Part shown: piece by piece, positions 35,060-46,709 of the stretch
Numbering within the stretch: the stretch's first letter is position 1
Layout: the number at the start of each line of letters is the position of its first letter
Source of the DNA: Austropuccinia psidii
Lineage: Eukaryota; Basidiomycota; Pucciniomycetes; Pucciniales; Sphaerophragmiaceae
Direction of reading: 5' to 3'
Assembly: GCA_023105745.1 (NCBI GenBank)
Contig: JALGQZ010000004.1
Coordinates: 10,690,451-10,754,450, forward strand
DNA length: 64,000 bases
The notes under the pieces: model-generated
The model's input: the letters and a program-made list of their open reading frames with translations, nothing else
The model's database searches: none
What the model was told of the DNA's origin: nothing
Translations under genes and position numbers: made by a program

Positions 35060-35480
35060 CAAGTCTTCTGGTTCTAGACAAGCCTTCTCTGTCCTGTGGC
35101 TGGTTCCTTTGGAAGCCAAGGTCTTTGAGGTATACAGGTGACATATCAGTGTTTGCAAGCCGTCCAAAACTTTATTTTCTTAGGGTATTTACCTTTGACT
35201 GTGCCTTGTACAAATTTGTTGTCTGCTGATTTGGGCAATTTACCTTTAGAGGTTACAACCGGGTGAATTATAGTAATCTTGCCTGTACAAGCTGTTAAGT
35301 TTTGTTTACCTTGTATTGATGCAGAGTTTTGTGGTTTTTTACTTCTCTGGGTGGCTATTGGTGTGCAATTTGTGGCTGTAATCAGGCCTTCACTGTGCCT
35401 CTTTCCTTTGACCTTGCTGCTTTCTGGTTCTGAGGGTGTCACTGGTGTGTTGGCCTGTGACTGGGTTTCAAGTGGATATA
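35060..35480 (-). pseudogene. Element E gag N-terminal remnant
   Basis: An open frame at 35146-35442 encodes a Lys/Ser/Thr-rich, low-complexity polypeptide (TPSEPESSKVKGKRHSEG...). Downstream, 35060-35093 matches positions 1-45 of the window, the start of C gag as seen here. It then joins A-rich sequence to the region before RT (equivalent to C about 23445). It therefore shows the part of C-family Gag that lies left of this window. No function can be read from it beyond being basic and probably disordered. Confidence 0.6.
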
Positions 35481-36091
35481 ATTTTCTTCCACTGAATCAA
35501 AGTAGGAAAAGAGGGCTGATGTCAGTTAAGACTTCTTAAAATTCTGTTTGCACGTCTAAGAATGGCCTCTGGGCTTCTATATCACTACAATATGCCCTGT
35601 ATAATGACAGTGTAATTGAATTAACAATTCCACGTCAGAATTACAGCTTTTGGTACCCTGTTACACTGTTTGTGCACCAGTATCCCACAGATTCACTTGT
35701 GGGTTTCAAGTTTTATATGTATAAGTGGCTCTGTATAAGTGTAATTGAGTCAACAATACACTTACCCACACCTCAACTGTTGGTTTTACGGTCAGAGGTG
35801 TCTTTACTTAATCAAAAATCCAGGACTTATTGATGGCTTATGTGTTTTTATATGAAAAACACACCCAAAAATAAAGGTCTTGTGGGTATTAACCACGTGA
35901 CAGATACTCTTAAAATATGAGTAAAAGATGGTACATAGACCAATTTGATGAAAAAAGATATATAAAATATATATTATTTAAAAGAAAATACGCCTAAAAA
36001 TGTAAAACAAGATTTCAGAAATAAAGAAAATAAGTGAAAAACTTACTTTTAAGGTCCAAAAAAGTTCAAAAACAAGGCCAGGCCCACAAAA
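35481..36091 (-). other. 5' leader of element E with primer-binding-like site
   Basis: Next to the LTR the minus strand reads TTTGTGGGCCTGGCCTTG, related to the site in H and D. The remainder (about 600 bp) has no open frame of note. Confidence 0.55.
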
Positions 36092-37315
36092 TGTCAGGCT
36101 GAGCCTATGATAAAAGTAATCTAATTGTTTTTAAAGCTTTTAACTATGACTGTGACATGGTAAGTAGGATTTCAAATAGATTTATGAGAATTAAAAATGG
36201 TTTAATCTAAAAATAAAAGGGCTTTACTATATCAAATATAGTGGTGGTGAGCGCTGTTGAAAGCCCTGTGTGCAGGTTTACCTGTTGAGTTACAATAATT
36301 AAAATTATAATTATACCTGTTTATTACCCAAGAGTAAAACTGCTTTTGAAAGTTTACTATGTAGGGTATTCAAGAGCAGGATGAGGAAAGCTATTCTGGC
36401 TGTGAAAAGCCTCCTTTTTATCCTGAAATGGGGTGGGAGGGCTGTGAGACCTTTCCACGTAGAGGAAGTGAAGATTGTTTCACTCTCTGACAGAGGCTTG
36501 TGGTTTTAAAGGACCTGTATAGCCTGTATTGCACTCAGACGTGGTTTTGAAACCACATCTGGACAGTTTTCACCAATACGGGGTGAATATTTTCACCTGG
36601 GGACCACATAGCCCTCCTCTGACGTGTATGACACGTAGAATGTTGTACAGAAACTGTATGGGACCCCAGCATTGACTTAATTATGTGGTATTGAAGTATA
36701 AACATGCTTCTTTGTCAGTTTGACACCTCATAATCATGGTTATGGGATATTATCACATGGTAAGGCTGTATTGGTCAGAATGTGGGATTTTGACCTGAAA
36801 ACAGCTGTACCATTGTCTGTTCATGAGATATCAACCTAAAAACTGAAGCAGTGTGTATCCCTGTATGTGTTCTACACAATGGTTCCTTATTTGATATGTT
36901 TATCATTAAATATGGCAAAGGTATGCCATGTGCAAGACTTTTGTACATATGCGTGGTTTAGGCTAAAAGCTATATTGGGCTTGTTTGCCCCATAACTTCT
37001 GCTATAGTTGAGATAAGAGGAAATTGATGAAGCCATCAGAAATCCCTGATTGTGCTCTTTTCAAAAAGATCCCACTTTAGGTATCTCACCCTAAAACTGT
37101 AGAAATTAGCTGAGAGGTGAATGTTTTGGTCACCCTTATTTGGCCTGAATTTGACCATAGCTTCAGTAATGCTGGTGCTAGCTCAGGTTGGCTGGTACCA
37201 TTTGATAGCCCTGGCTAAGAGATTCATTTTGCATACCCATTTGATGGGGTTAAGCCCCTTACTCTGTATTTCAGATGAGAGATGAAAATTAAGGTTTATG
37301 CTCAGAAATAACTTT
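36092..37315 (-). repeat. 5' LTR of element E, truncated
   Basis: It begins TGTCAGGCTGAG and follows the C-family LTR (compare 39744-41139) until AGAAATAACTTT at about 37315, where chromovirus LTR sequence starts. About 165 bp of the outer end are missing. Antisense frames recur here: one begins at ATG 36385 (shortened by a stop), another near 36733 is broken. Confidence 0.88.
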
Positions 37316-38588
37316 ATGGATCCGCTAGCCAGCATCAAGGACCTTGGCCCAACCCCTTAAATTAGGGAGGTTTTGGGCCATTTAGGCTTCCTACGGCCTC
37401 TATTGCCTGTGGGCCATAATCCAGGGTGCATGGTCCGCGGGCCATTTAGGCCCTGTCTGGCCTAATCCAATGAGGCCAAAAGGGGCCAAAGGGGGGAGTC
37501 CACTAGCCCGCAAGGACAGGTGGGTCCACCTGAGCCAGTTTCTGACCATGAAACCAAATCCACCAACTTTGGCCAAGAACCTAAAGGACCCAACTTCCAA
37601 CCAAGAACCACCTCTGGCCCATTTCCAGCCATGGCCTCTGGTAACTGCCAGAGGCCAACAGCTCAGCTAAAATCCACTCTTCCCCTCAGCTAAAGGGGAA
37701 AATTTGCCATTCCCCCATCCACCCCATACTCAAGGATGCAGGAGTGGTGTATATATGCTATTATATACCATTATGCACCACTTTTTCTCAGCAATCCAAT
37801 GGTGACGTTTTCAGGACCCAATTCCATGATTCCCAGTCAAGGTCCCAAAATTCATCACCAATTTCTAAGGAGGACTCGTCAGCTCATCAGTCTGGTAATC
37901 CATGGCAATCAGAAGACCATCCCAGGATGCCATCTACCTGGTTTTGTAGGAGTGGGGTTGCCAATTCTTCCAGGATTATTCCAAGGGCCATTCTCAGAGG
38001 TTATTCATCATTCAATAAGTTGTCAAGGCAGAAAGTACTTCAATACTCCTTGGACAATTCAATTGGTCCATGCAGGCAGCAATCAATCAACCTATGTCCT
38101 TGGCCCAATTCGGCCAATACATATTCTACTGTGGAAGTTTAATCACACAGTCCAGTTTTCAAGATGGCCAGAGCTGTATTCACCCAATTCAGGCAATACA
38201 GCCGGATGACTAGCTTTCCAGGATCAGCCCCAGTTTTTCACATATACTGGCCACCTTTCATCACCTGGGGACTTTTGCCCAGTTAATTAATATATTTGAT
38301 TTATTTTTATCCTTATTTTCTTTAAGCTTATTAAAGTAAATACTGATAATATTAAGTTGAAAAAGAGAATTGAGGATTCATTTGTTTGGCTCTTTGTCTT
38401 TTGGCTTCTTATTATCCTGGCCATTGGGTCCCTTTTCTTTCATCTTTGGCATACTTGTCTTTAACCTTTTTATTCTTATTTCAAGAAATATATTATTTTA
38501 TTTCTTTATTCTTTTGGAGCCCTCCAAGTTAGTTCTTGATACCTGAGTGCCAGGCCATTCTTACGTTCATAAGAGCCCCTGTGACTCA
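37316..38588 (+). repeat. Chromovirus (F/G family) LTR, 5' truncated
   Basis: In plus orientation it matches the reverse complement of F's LTR (56348-58016): a GGCC-rich block, then the CAGCAATCCAATGGTGACG segment, GGCCATTT..., and the end GAGCCCCTGTGACTCA. The first part of the LTR is missing. Open frames 37736-38209 and 37744-38142 are discussed as a finding. It separates the inverted LTR of E from pol of I, with no matching target duplication that I can see. Confidence 0.82.
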
Positions 38589-38596
38589 TTTAGTGA

Positions 38597-39743
38597 TTAA
38601 GAGAGGGAGAGTTTAGCACTACCCTCACCAGTAAACAGAAACTAAGTCTACTAGAACTACTGAGAAAGAATAGACCAGCATTTTCCATTGGTGAAGAACC
38701 ATTAGGCAAGATTAGAGGGCATGATATAAAACTATATCTTGATGTGGAAAGGCCTTATCCACCCATTCTCAGCAGACCTCCTTACCCAGCAAGTCTGGAA
38801 ACCAGGAAGGAAATTGAAAAACATATTGACAAACTCCTGGACATGGATGTCATCAGAAAGATTGGACATAATGAAATATTGCAAATTAGCACTCCCGTCC
38901 TGATCACCTGGCATGATGGCAAGTCTAGGTTGTGTGCATATTTCAGGGCTCTGAATAACTACAACAAGTCTGACAGGTACCCTATACACAGGATGCCTCA
39001 TGCCTTAAACAAACTAGTAAAAGCCGGATACATAACCAACAGGGATTCTATGAAAGGCTTCCACCAGAATGTAGTTAAATAAAACTTCATGAAATTACTC
39101 AGAATCATATGTCATATTGGCATATATGAGTACACCAGGATGCCATTTGGAATCAAGAATGTACCAGCCCACTTCCAAAGGATGATGGACACCATATTTC
39201 AAGAAGAAAGATTGGAATTCTGGATGGTAGTATATATTGATGACATAATGATATACTCAGAGACATGGGAAGACCATGTGCAATGCATAGAAAGCGTGCT
39301 AAGTAAATGCCTGCCCATAAATCTGAAAATTTCACTCAAAAACTGAAATTTTGGCCAAGAAGAGCTACAAGCTCTAGGACATAATGTCTGAGATCTTGGT
39401 CTGGCAATCAACCAGAACAAAGTAGCAGCAGTACTGCAAAAGCCAGTAGAACGAGACATCAAAGAGGAGCAATCTTTCCTTGGGTTTGCTAGCTACTATA
39501 GAAACAACATTAAAACGTTTGCCCACATAACTAGTAGTTTATACAAGTTATGTTCAAAAGATGTAGTTTTTGAAACTACCAAGGAAAGAAGGGATGCATA
39601 TGAGAGGATCAAATATGAACTCACAAATGCACCTGTGCTCATCTTGCTTGACTTTGAACTTCCATTCAAGTTATAAATAGATGCAGCATGTAGCCAAGGC
39701 TTAGGGGCAGCCCTTCACCAGAGAAAAATTGTTGAGGGTGAAC
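38597..39743 (+). pseudogene. Element I pol: reverse transcriptase and start of RNase H
   Basis: Frames 38744-39082 and 39089-39346 hold VERPYPPILSRPPYPAS, IRKIGHNE, RALNNYNKSDRYPI and an intact YIDDIMIYSE box (about 39233). Stops follow NVVK (39080), SLKN (39344) and others to 39675, so the polymerase is broken although its aspartates remain. RNase H begins with [15 protein letters not shown], just after a stop, and is cut at 39743 by the solo LTR. Confidence 0.87.
39739..39743. repeat. Left flank duplication of solo LTR (tgaac)
   Basis: tgaac precedes the LTR and tgagc (41140-41144) follows it. One mismatch is consistent with an old 5-bp target duplication. Confidence 0.65.
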
Positions 39744-41139
39744 TGTCAGGCTGAGTCTATGATAAAAGTAAAATAATTGTATTTACAACTTTTAACTACA
39801 ACTGTGACATGGTAAAAAGGATTTCAAAGAGATTTATGAGAATTAAAAATGGTTTAATTTAAAAATAAAAGGGCTTTAATGTATTGAATATAGTGGTGGT
39901 GAGCGCTGTTGAAAGCCCTGGGTGCAGGTTTACCTGTTGGGTTACAATAATAAAGACTACAATAATTAAAATTATAATTATACCTGTTTATTACCCAAGA
40001 GTAAAACAGTTTTTGACAGTTTACTTAGTAGGGTATTCAAGATCAGGATGAGGAAAGCTATTCTGGCTGTGAGAAGCCTCCTTTTTATCCTGAAATGGGG
40101 TGGGACGGCTGTGAGACCTTTCCACGTAGAGGAAGTGAAGATTTTTTCACTCTCTGACACAGGCTTGTGGTTTGCAAGGACCTGTATAGCCTGTATCTGG
40201 CTCAGATGTGGTTTTGAAACCACATCTGGGCAGTTTTCACCAATACAGGGTGAATATTTTCACCTGGGGACCACATAGCCCTCTTCTGATGTGTATGACA
40301 CCTAGAATGCTGTACAAAAACTGTATGGGACCCCAGTATTGACTTACGTATGAGGTATTGAAGTATAAACATGCTTCTTTGTCAGTTTGACACCTCATAA
40401 TCATGGTTATGGGATATCATACCATGGTAAGGCTGTATTGGTCAGAATGTGGGATTTTGACCTTAAAACAGCTATACCATTGTCTGTTCATGAGATATCA
40501 ACCTCAAAGCTGAATCAGTGTGTATCCCTGTATGTGCTCTACACAATGGTTCCTTATTTGATATGGTTATTATTAAATATGGCAAAGGTATGCCATGTAC
40601 AAGACTTTTGTACATATGCGTGGTTTAGGCTAAAAGCTATATTGGGCTTGTTTGCCCCATAACTTCTGCTATAGTTGAGATAAGAGGAAATTGATGAAGC
40701 CATTGGAAATCCCTGATTGTGCTCTTTTCAAAAAGATCCCACTTTAGGTATCTCACCCTAAAACTGTAGAAGTTAGGTGGGAGGTGAATGTTTTGGTCAC
40801 CCTTATTTGGCCTGAATTTGACCATAGCTTCAGTAATGCTGGTGCTAGCTCAGGTTGGCTGGTACCATTTGATAGCCCTGGCTTAGAGATTCATTTTACA
40901 TACCCATTTGATGGGGTTAAGCCCCTTACTCTGTATTTCAGATGAGAGATGAAAATTAAGGTTTATCCTCAGAAATAACTTTGAGCATGAATAACTTTGT
41001 TATTCTTTGTCCTCTGTTGATGGGACTTATATTTTCAGAAGGGGGTGAGTTTCCTCTTTCCTTTGATACATTTTGAGCTAATTTAGCTAAGTTCCATGTT
41101 CTGGTGGTATCTTGTCTGGTTTTGAGTCACAAGATGACA
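39744..41139 (-). repeat. Solo C-family LTR inside element I
   Basis: A full 1,396-bp LTR (TGTCAGGCTGAG...AGATGACA) stands alone in the RNase H region of I, in the opposite orientation, with nearly matching 5-bp flanks. Host coding sequence continues on both sides. This is the usual product of recombination between the two LTRs of an inserted element. On the plus strand (antisense for the LTR) it has the open frames 40048-40278 and 40387-40662. Confidence 0.9.
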
Positions 41140-41144
41140 TGAGC

Positions 41145-42491
41145 CAGAGGTAGTTATATGTTACATCTCTAGGCTGCTGAAAGATTCAGAAACCAGGTAT
41201 GGGGCCACCCAGATGCAATGTCTATTCTTAGTCTGAGCTTGAGAGAAACTCCATTATTATTTGGAGGGTGCAGTCTTCAGCCTTGAATTCTTTACTGAAC
41301 ATGAAGACCACCAATAGACACATGCTGAGGTGGCAAATAGCCATCTAGGAGTATAGAGGGAATATGAACGTCATATACAAAGAAAGTAAAAGTCATAAGA
41401 ATGCAGATAATCTCAGCAGATGGCAACTGGATAATGTCAAAAGCAACCCAGCTTATTACCCTGAAGTAGCAGCTAAGATTCCTATCCATTTCAGGGAAAT
41501 AGACAGCGAGAAAAATGTCAGATTTTCTGAGTGGGCACCAGAAAGTGGTACCCCAGACAGTGAAAAAACTAACTAAGAAGGAATAGAAACTGCCATACTG
41601 GGAATAAGCTCCTCAGAATTGCATACTGAATTCTGCAATGCAGTGATGAAGACACATGCCAAACACAAACGGTGTGGCATATTGTTAAAACTCCTTCAAC
41701 AAAAATACAGGAGGCCAGAACTGCAATCCCAGCTAGAGGAACCCTGGTTGAGGGAGTATAATGAAAATAAATTTTTCCTTATAGATAACCTGCTCTACCA
41801 TAGAGAGAAGCACACTAGTGCACTTACAAAAATATACAGAGACCATATATCTTTGATCCTACAGGAATGCCATGATTCCCCCTATATGGGACACATGAGT
41901 GAAGATAGGACCCAAGGAAGGGTAGCAAGAACTACTTGGTGGCACAGATGGGATCAAGAGTTGAGTGAATACATCAAAACTTGTGAAAGATGCCAAAAGG
42001 TAAACAGAAAACATGGGAAGAAGTATGGGTTACTTAAGCACATAGAAGAACCCAAATGCCCATGGGAAACCATCAACATGGACTGGGCTACAGGACTTGT
42101 CCCAGGAGGCAAAGAAAAATTCAATGCATGCTTAATAATATTTCATAGGTTCAGAAAGAGTATGAGGTGCCTACCATGTCACAAGGAGGAAACAGCCATG
42201 GATACTTCTCTGTTATTCTGGAACAACATCATATCCACCTGTGGAGTCCCTAAGATCATCATTAGTGATAGGAACCCAAAGTTCACATCTGATTTTTGGA
42301 CCAACCTCTACCACATGCTGGGTACTAAACTTGCTTTTTCTACACCTTACCATCCACAAAAAGATGGATTTTCAGAAAGGATGATACAGACAATGGAGGG
42401 CATCCTTAGAAGATTCTGTGCCTCTGGCATGGAACACAAAGGTCATGAAGGTTACACCAATGACTGGGTTACCCTTCTACCAGCATTTTAG
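41145..42491 (+). pseudogene. Element I pol: RNase H end and integrase
   Basis: After the solo LTR the RNase H match resumes (SEGRYGATQ-like, then NMKTTNRHMLRW near 41300). Frames 41364-41576 and 41619-42491 share one reading frame, with a stop at about 41574. Integrase shows the zinc-binding region ([16 protein letters not shown]), [19 protein letters not shown] and [12 protein letters not shown], so the Asp, Asp and Glu remain. VDRF has become FHRF. The frame stops at 42489-42491. Confidence 0.87.
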
Positions 42492-43180
42492 CTGGCTTAT
42501 AAAACAAGTCAGCACTCTACCGCAGGAAAAACACATGCATTGGTAGGGAAAGGGGGAATCCCCTATTGCCTGTGAATCTCCTGAAGAAAGCTCTTCTGAC
42601 CATCCACCCCACAGCTAAAGATTTCCATGAAATGTAGAGGAGAGCTTGTGACACAGCTGAGGCAAAGGAATATAATAAGCAGAGGTGGGACAAATCACAC
42701 ATGGAACCTGACTTTGAAGAGAGGGACCAAGTGTTAGTGCCTACACTTAGCTTTAATAATCTCAAAGGACCCAAGGAAATGAGAGAATCCTTTATAGGGC
42801 CATTGACTATAATTGAATTAATAGGGAAAAATGCAGTAGAAGTCAAACTCACAGAGGAATTTTGCAGGAAACACCCTGTCTTTCCAGTGAGTTTAGTCAA
42901 GCCATACTTCCAGACAGAGGAGGATAAATTCCTCTCCAGAAAAAGGAACCCCCCACCACCAGAAATAGTGGAAGTTGAGGATTCCCCTGGACCAGTGAAG
43001 AGAATTACCAAGGCCTGGAAGATCAGACTTAATGGTAAGGATCAGAGACAGTACTTAGTGAGGGTCAAGAACCAAAAAGCTGATAAGGGCAAATGGTTGG
43101 CAGAAGATGCCATACCAGATGGGAACCTTCATTTAAAAAGCTTCATAGCCTCAAGGAGAACCGAACAGTCTCATCAATGA
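42492..43180 (+). pseudogene. Element I pol: integrase C-terminus and chromodomain-like tail
   Basis: Between 42492 and 42700 the text is readable only through stops and a shift. The frame 42701-43180 is intact and encodes DQVLVPTL, FIGPLTIIELIGKNAVEV, FPVSLVKPYF, then EIVEVEDSPGPV, QRQYLVRVK, KWLAEDAIPDGNLHLKSF. The second half is the C-family form of the tail seen in A, B and H. It ends 24 bases before the LTR, next to the polypurine tract TTTAGAGGGAGGGCA. Confidence 0.85.
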
Positions 43181-43204
43181 TGAGCCTTTTTTAGAGGGAG
43201 GGCA

Positions 43205-44599
43205 TGTCAGCCTATGAGTCAAAACCAGAGCACACGCATGACAGCCAAATACCATAAATCAATTGTATAGCCAATATACCACCAAGACACGGAACTGATC
43301 CAAATCAGCTCAAAAGGTATCAAAAGAAAGAGGAAACTCACCCCTTTCCAAATATAAAACTCCTATCCCCATAAGACAAAGAATAACAAAATTATTCCTG
43401 CTCAAAGTTATTGCTGAGAATAAACCTTAATTTTCACCTCCCATATGAAATAAAGAGTAAGAGGCTTAACCCCATCAAATGGGTATTAAAAATTAAGCTT
43501 TAAGTCAGAGCTATTCAATGGAAACAGCCCGGATGAGCTAGAACCAGTATTAAAGAAGTTATGGCCAAATTCAGGCAAAATAAGGGTGAATAAGATATTC
43601 ACCTCTCATTTAACTCCTACATTTTTAGTGTGAGATACCTAAAGTGGGGTCTTTTTGGAAAGAGTACAATCAGGTATATCTGATGGTGCCATTTATATCC
43701 CCATATCTCATATAGAACAAACATTCTAAGGCAAACAAGCCCAATACAGCTTTTTGCCTGAAACACACATATGTATAAAAATCTTGTACATGGGAGAACT
43801 CTGCCAAATTTAATGATAGAAATATCAAATGTTGTACCATTGTGTAGAACACATACAGGCATACAAACTGAATCAGTTTTGAGGTTGATATCTCAAAAAC
43901 TGGAAAAGGTATGGCTGTTTTAAGGTCAAAATCCCACAGTTTGGCCAATACAGTCTTACCATGGGATAATATCCCATAACCATGATTATGAGGTGTCAAA
44001 CAGACAAAGAGGCTTGTTTTTACTTAAATACCTCATAGTTCATTCAACACTGGGGTCCCATGCATGTTCTGCACAGCATTCCACACATCATACACGTCAG
44101 AAACAGGCTGTGTGGTCCCCAGATGAAATTTTTTACCCTGTACTCATGGAAACTTCCCAGATGTGGTTTCAAAACCATATCTGAGCCCAATACAGGCCAA
44201 AAAGGCCTTTTGCAAACCACAAGCCAGTCCTTGAGAGTGAAAAATATTCATTTCCTCTACGTAAAACAGTCTAGCAGCATTTTCACCCCATTTCAGGATA
44301 AAAGGAGGACTCTTCACTTCCAGAAAAGGAATTCCTACATAGTAAAAATGTTGAAAACAGTTATATTCTCGGAAATCAATCAGGTTATACTATAAATATT
44401 AGTATTGTAGTCTTTATTATTGTACCTAACAGGTAAAGCTGCACCCAGGGCTTTCATTAGGACTCACTGGCACTAATTCTCATTATTAAAGCCTTTTCAG
44501 ATATAATCAAAAAAAAATTAATACTTTTTATCCTTGTCACAGTCATAGTTAAAGTTGTAAATAGCCTTTTTAGCTCTTTATCATAGACTCACCCTGACA
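43205..44599 (+). repeat. 3' LTR of element I
   Basis: This 1,395-bp C-family LTR starts TGTCAGCCTATGAG and ends ACCCTGACA. It is separate from, and clearly diverged from, the copies at 26715 and 39744. Its antisense strand has the open frame 43670-43999 (109 codons), an extended form of the 91-codon frame in the other copies. Confidence 0.92.
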
Positions 44600-45684
44600 A
44601 TGACCATAGGCGACTTTCCCCCTAAAGACTTGAACCATGGCCACTGGCAGTCACAAGACGCCCCCAGTAACCTTCATAAAGGGGTTTACCCTTGCAATCA
44701 GGGAAACCTCCAACTTCAACTTGAATTGGACTCATTATGTGGGAACCAAGCATGGTACATATATTGAATTGGATACCATTGTGTACCAGTTTTCCTCAGC
44801 AATCTAATGGAAATATTTTTAGGACAAAATTAAATAATTCCAACTCCAGTCACCAAATCCATCACTCATTTCAAAGGAAGACTTCTCAGCCATTCAGTTT
44901 TGCAATCCCTGGCAGCTACCAGAAGTCCATTCAAGCACCCCAACAACCTGGCCATGCAGGAGTTGGTTGTACTTTCTTTCAGGATTCTTCCAAGGGAAAT
45001 TTCAAGAGGTTATCAAGCATTCAATCAATTCTCAAGGCATCAAGTACCTCAGTATTCCTTGGACAACTCAATTGGTCCATACAGGCTGTATTCCAGCAAG
45101 CTGTATGGAATTGGCCCTCTTGGGCCAATTCATATTCCACTGTGGGAATTCCATCACACAGATCAGTTTTAGAAATGGCCAGATTGGTATTGACCCAAAT
45201 CAGTCAATACAGCTGGGGATCAACCTTCCAGGAGCAGTCTTCAACTTTTCACATATACTGGCCACCTTTTCTTCCCTGGGGACTTTTTTGCCAGTGAATT
45301 AATATATCAGATTTATTTTTATCCTTATTTTCTTTTCTTTTATTAAAGTAAATACTGATAATTTTAAGTCATTAATTTGCACCTTTTCATCTTTGCCTGT
45401 CAGTGGATATTGAAGGTCATATCCTTTACTAATTCCATTGTTCTTTCTGGGAGGTTGGAACAGTGAAGTGAGGATTCATTTGGTTTGCTCTTCAGCTTTT
45501 GGCTTTCTTATTATCTTGGCCATTGGCTTCCTTTTATTTTATCTTTGGAATACTTGTATTTACTCTTATTCTTCCTCAAAGAAATATATTCCTTTTTATT
45601 TCTTTATTCTTTTGGAGCCCTCCAAGTGAGTTCTTAATTCCTCAGTTCCAGGCCACTCTTGCTTCCATAAGACCCCCTGTGACA
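44600..45684 (+). repeat. 5' LTR of chromovirus G, left part missing
   Basis: It is similar in order to 37316-38588 and to the reverse of F's LTR, ending GACCCCCTGTGACA. The GGCC-rich block of F is mostly absent. It contains the open frame 44737-45297 in sense orientation. Confidence 0.8.
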
Positions 45685-46377
45685 TTATATTAATTAACTA
45701 ATCATTTCTTTTCATTGTGTTCATTTCTTTCTAGAATTTCATTCCTTCACTTCATCAAAATTATGACTCTTCAATTCTTATGAGCTGTATGATTTATTGT
45801 CACTTCTAAATTTTCTCTTGTTCATTCTTCATTTTTGAAAATTGAAATCTGACCCAAACTTTATTTTTGTTTCTGTTTTTAAAACCTTATCTCAAATCAT
45901 CAATTTAATTCTATTCTCAATTCAGGAGTAATCTTAAGATTCATTTGATTTTTAAATTTCTCATCAAATTATTCAGACACATTCTTCATATCAACATTCA
46001 TATTTGATTCATTCTACAATAATTTTAATCTTTAAGAAAAACTCACTACATTTTGATTTGATTGATTAATTTGACATAATTGATATTGACCTCAAGAAAG
46101 CTGATTTACCTGAAGATTTTATTGATTTTGCTGATTTTTCACATCAATAATTGTTGACCTAAAATTTATTTGCCTCAAGAATTCATTTGATTGTTTGATT
46201 GATTTAACATATTTATTGATGGATTACCTCAATATTTCATTTTGATTCATTTATTTTTATTCAAGACATTGCTTGTTACATTTGATTTTGACTTCCAGAT
46301 TTCAAGTTGATTTGCCTCAAAATTTTCACTTCAAATTTTTATTTTATTCATTTATGTTAAGTTCTTATTTCAGAATC
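45685..46377 (+). other. 5' leader of chromovirus G, repeat-rich
   Basis: About 690 bp without coding sequence, dominated by short imperfect repeats of a TTGATTTGATT type separated by CTCAAGA-like words. F has a comparable leader before its gag (63734-64000, reverse strand). The segment after the LTR does not show an obvious tRNA-complementary TGG. Confidence 0.65.
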
Positions 46378-46709
46378 ATGCCCATTCAACATTAACCTCC
46401 TGCAAGACAGACCAGATCTCAGGCCAGAGCTCAAGCTGTTCTCACTCTCACTCCAAGAGCTCCTCTTGACACCACCCCAACAGTTCCTCAACTGAGGGCC
46501 CATTATGGAAGGAGCAAAACTATCCAGGAAAGAAGGAAGAGGGCCAAGAAGATAAAAAATTTATTTTCAGAAGTAGTTGGTGGGGTTCCAGGAACTTCAA
46601 GGACCAGTTTCAGAGCTCCTGGTTAAGATGATGAAGAGGAGGAGGAGAATTCTGTGGAAGAGGAAGAGTCTGATGGTATTGAAGTTGTTCCTGCTCCTGT
46701 GGGGGAATC
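46378..46709 (+). pseudogene. Chromovirus G gag, N-terminal fragment
   Basis: From ATG 46378 the codons follow F gag closely (PPARQTRSQARAQAVLT.TPRAPLD, then DDEEEEENSVEEEES). A TAA is the sixth codon and another TAA lies about 46624. The frame is cut at 46709 by element H after the acidic run. The product would be the basic then acidic N-terminus of Gag. The alignment with F fixes the start. Confidence 0.85.
46705..46709. repeat. Presumed left target-site duplication of element H (gaatc)
   Basis: gaatc directly precedes the LTR start TGTAAGG in the gag of G. The partner copy would be beyond F, outside the window, so it cannot be checked here. Confidence 0.5.

Larger units (their letters stand above)
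33270..37315 (-). mobile_element. Element E: internally deleted C-family element
   Basis: The minus strand reads LTR (36092-37315, outer end cut), leader, gag start, then directly the region before RT, RT, RNase H and the beginning of integrase, ending abruptly at about 33270. Compared with C, it lacks the rest of gag, the zinc knuckle and the protease. The 3' half of integrase and the 3' LTR are also absent. Confidence 0.85.
38589..44599 (+). mobile_element. Element I: C-family element lacking its 5' part
   Basis: It starts abruptly just before RT (equivalent to C about 23503) and continues through RT, RNase H, integrase, chromodomain-like tail, polypurine tract and a complete 3' LTR (43205-44599). 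Its 5' LTR, gag and protease are absent. A solo C-family LTR is inserted in RNase H. On the right it abuts the interior of a chromovirus LTR. Confidence 0.87.
44600..46709 (+). mobile_element. Chromovirus G: 5' fragment
   Basis: The 3' part of an LTR (44600-45684), a leader and the start of gag (46378-46709) follow one another in the same layout as F in reverse. Element I cuts it on the left inside the LTR, and element H cuts it on the right inside gag. The rest would lie beyond H and F, outside the window. Confidence 0.83.

Noticed and set aside
44600..44700. Possible host gene fragment between I and G
   Set aside because: It aligns in part to the chromovirus LTR (compare about 37630-37700) and has no convincing frame of its own.
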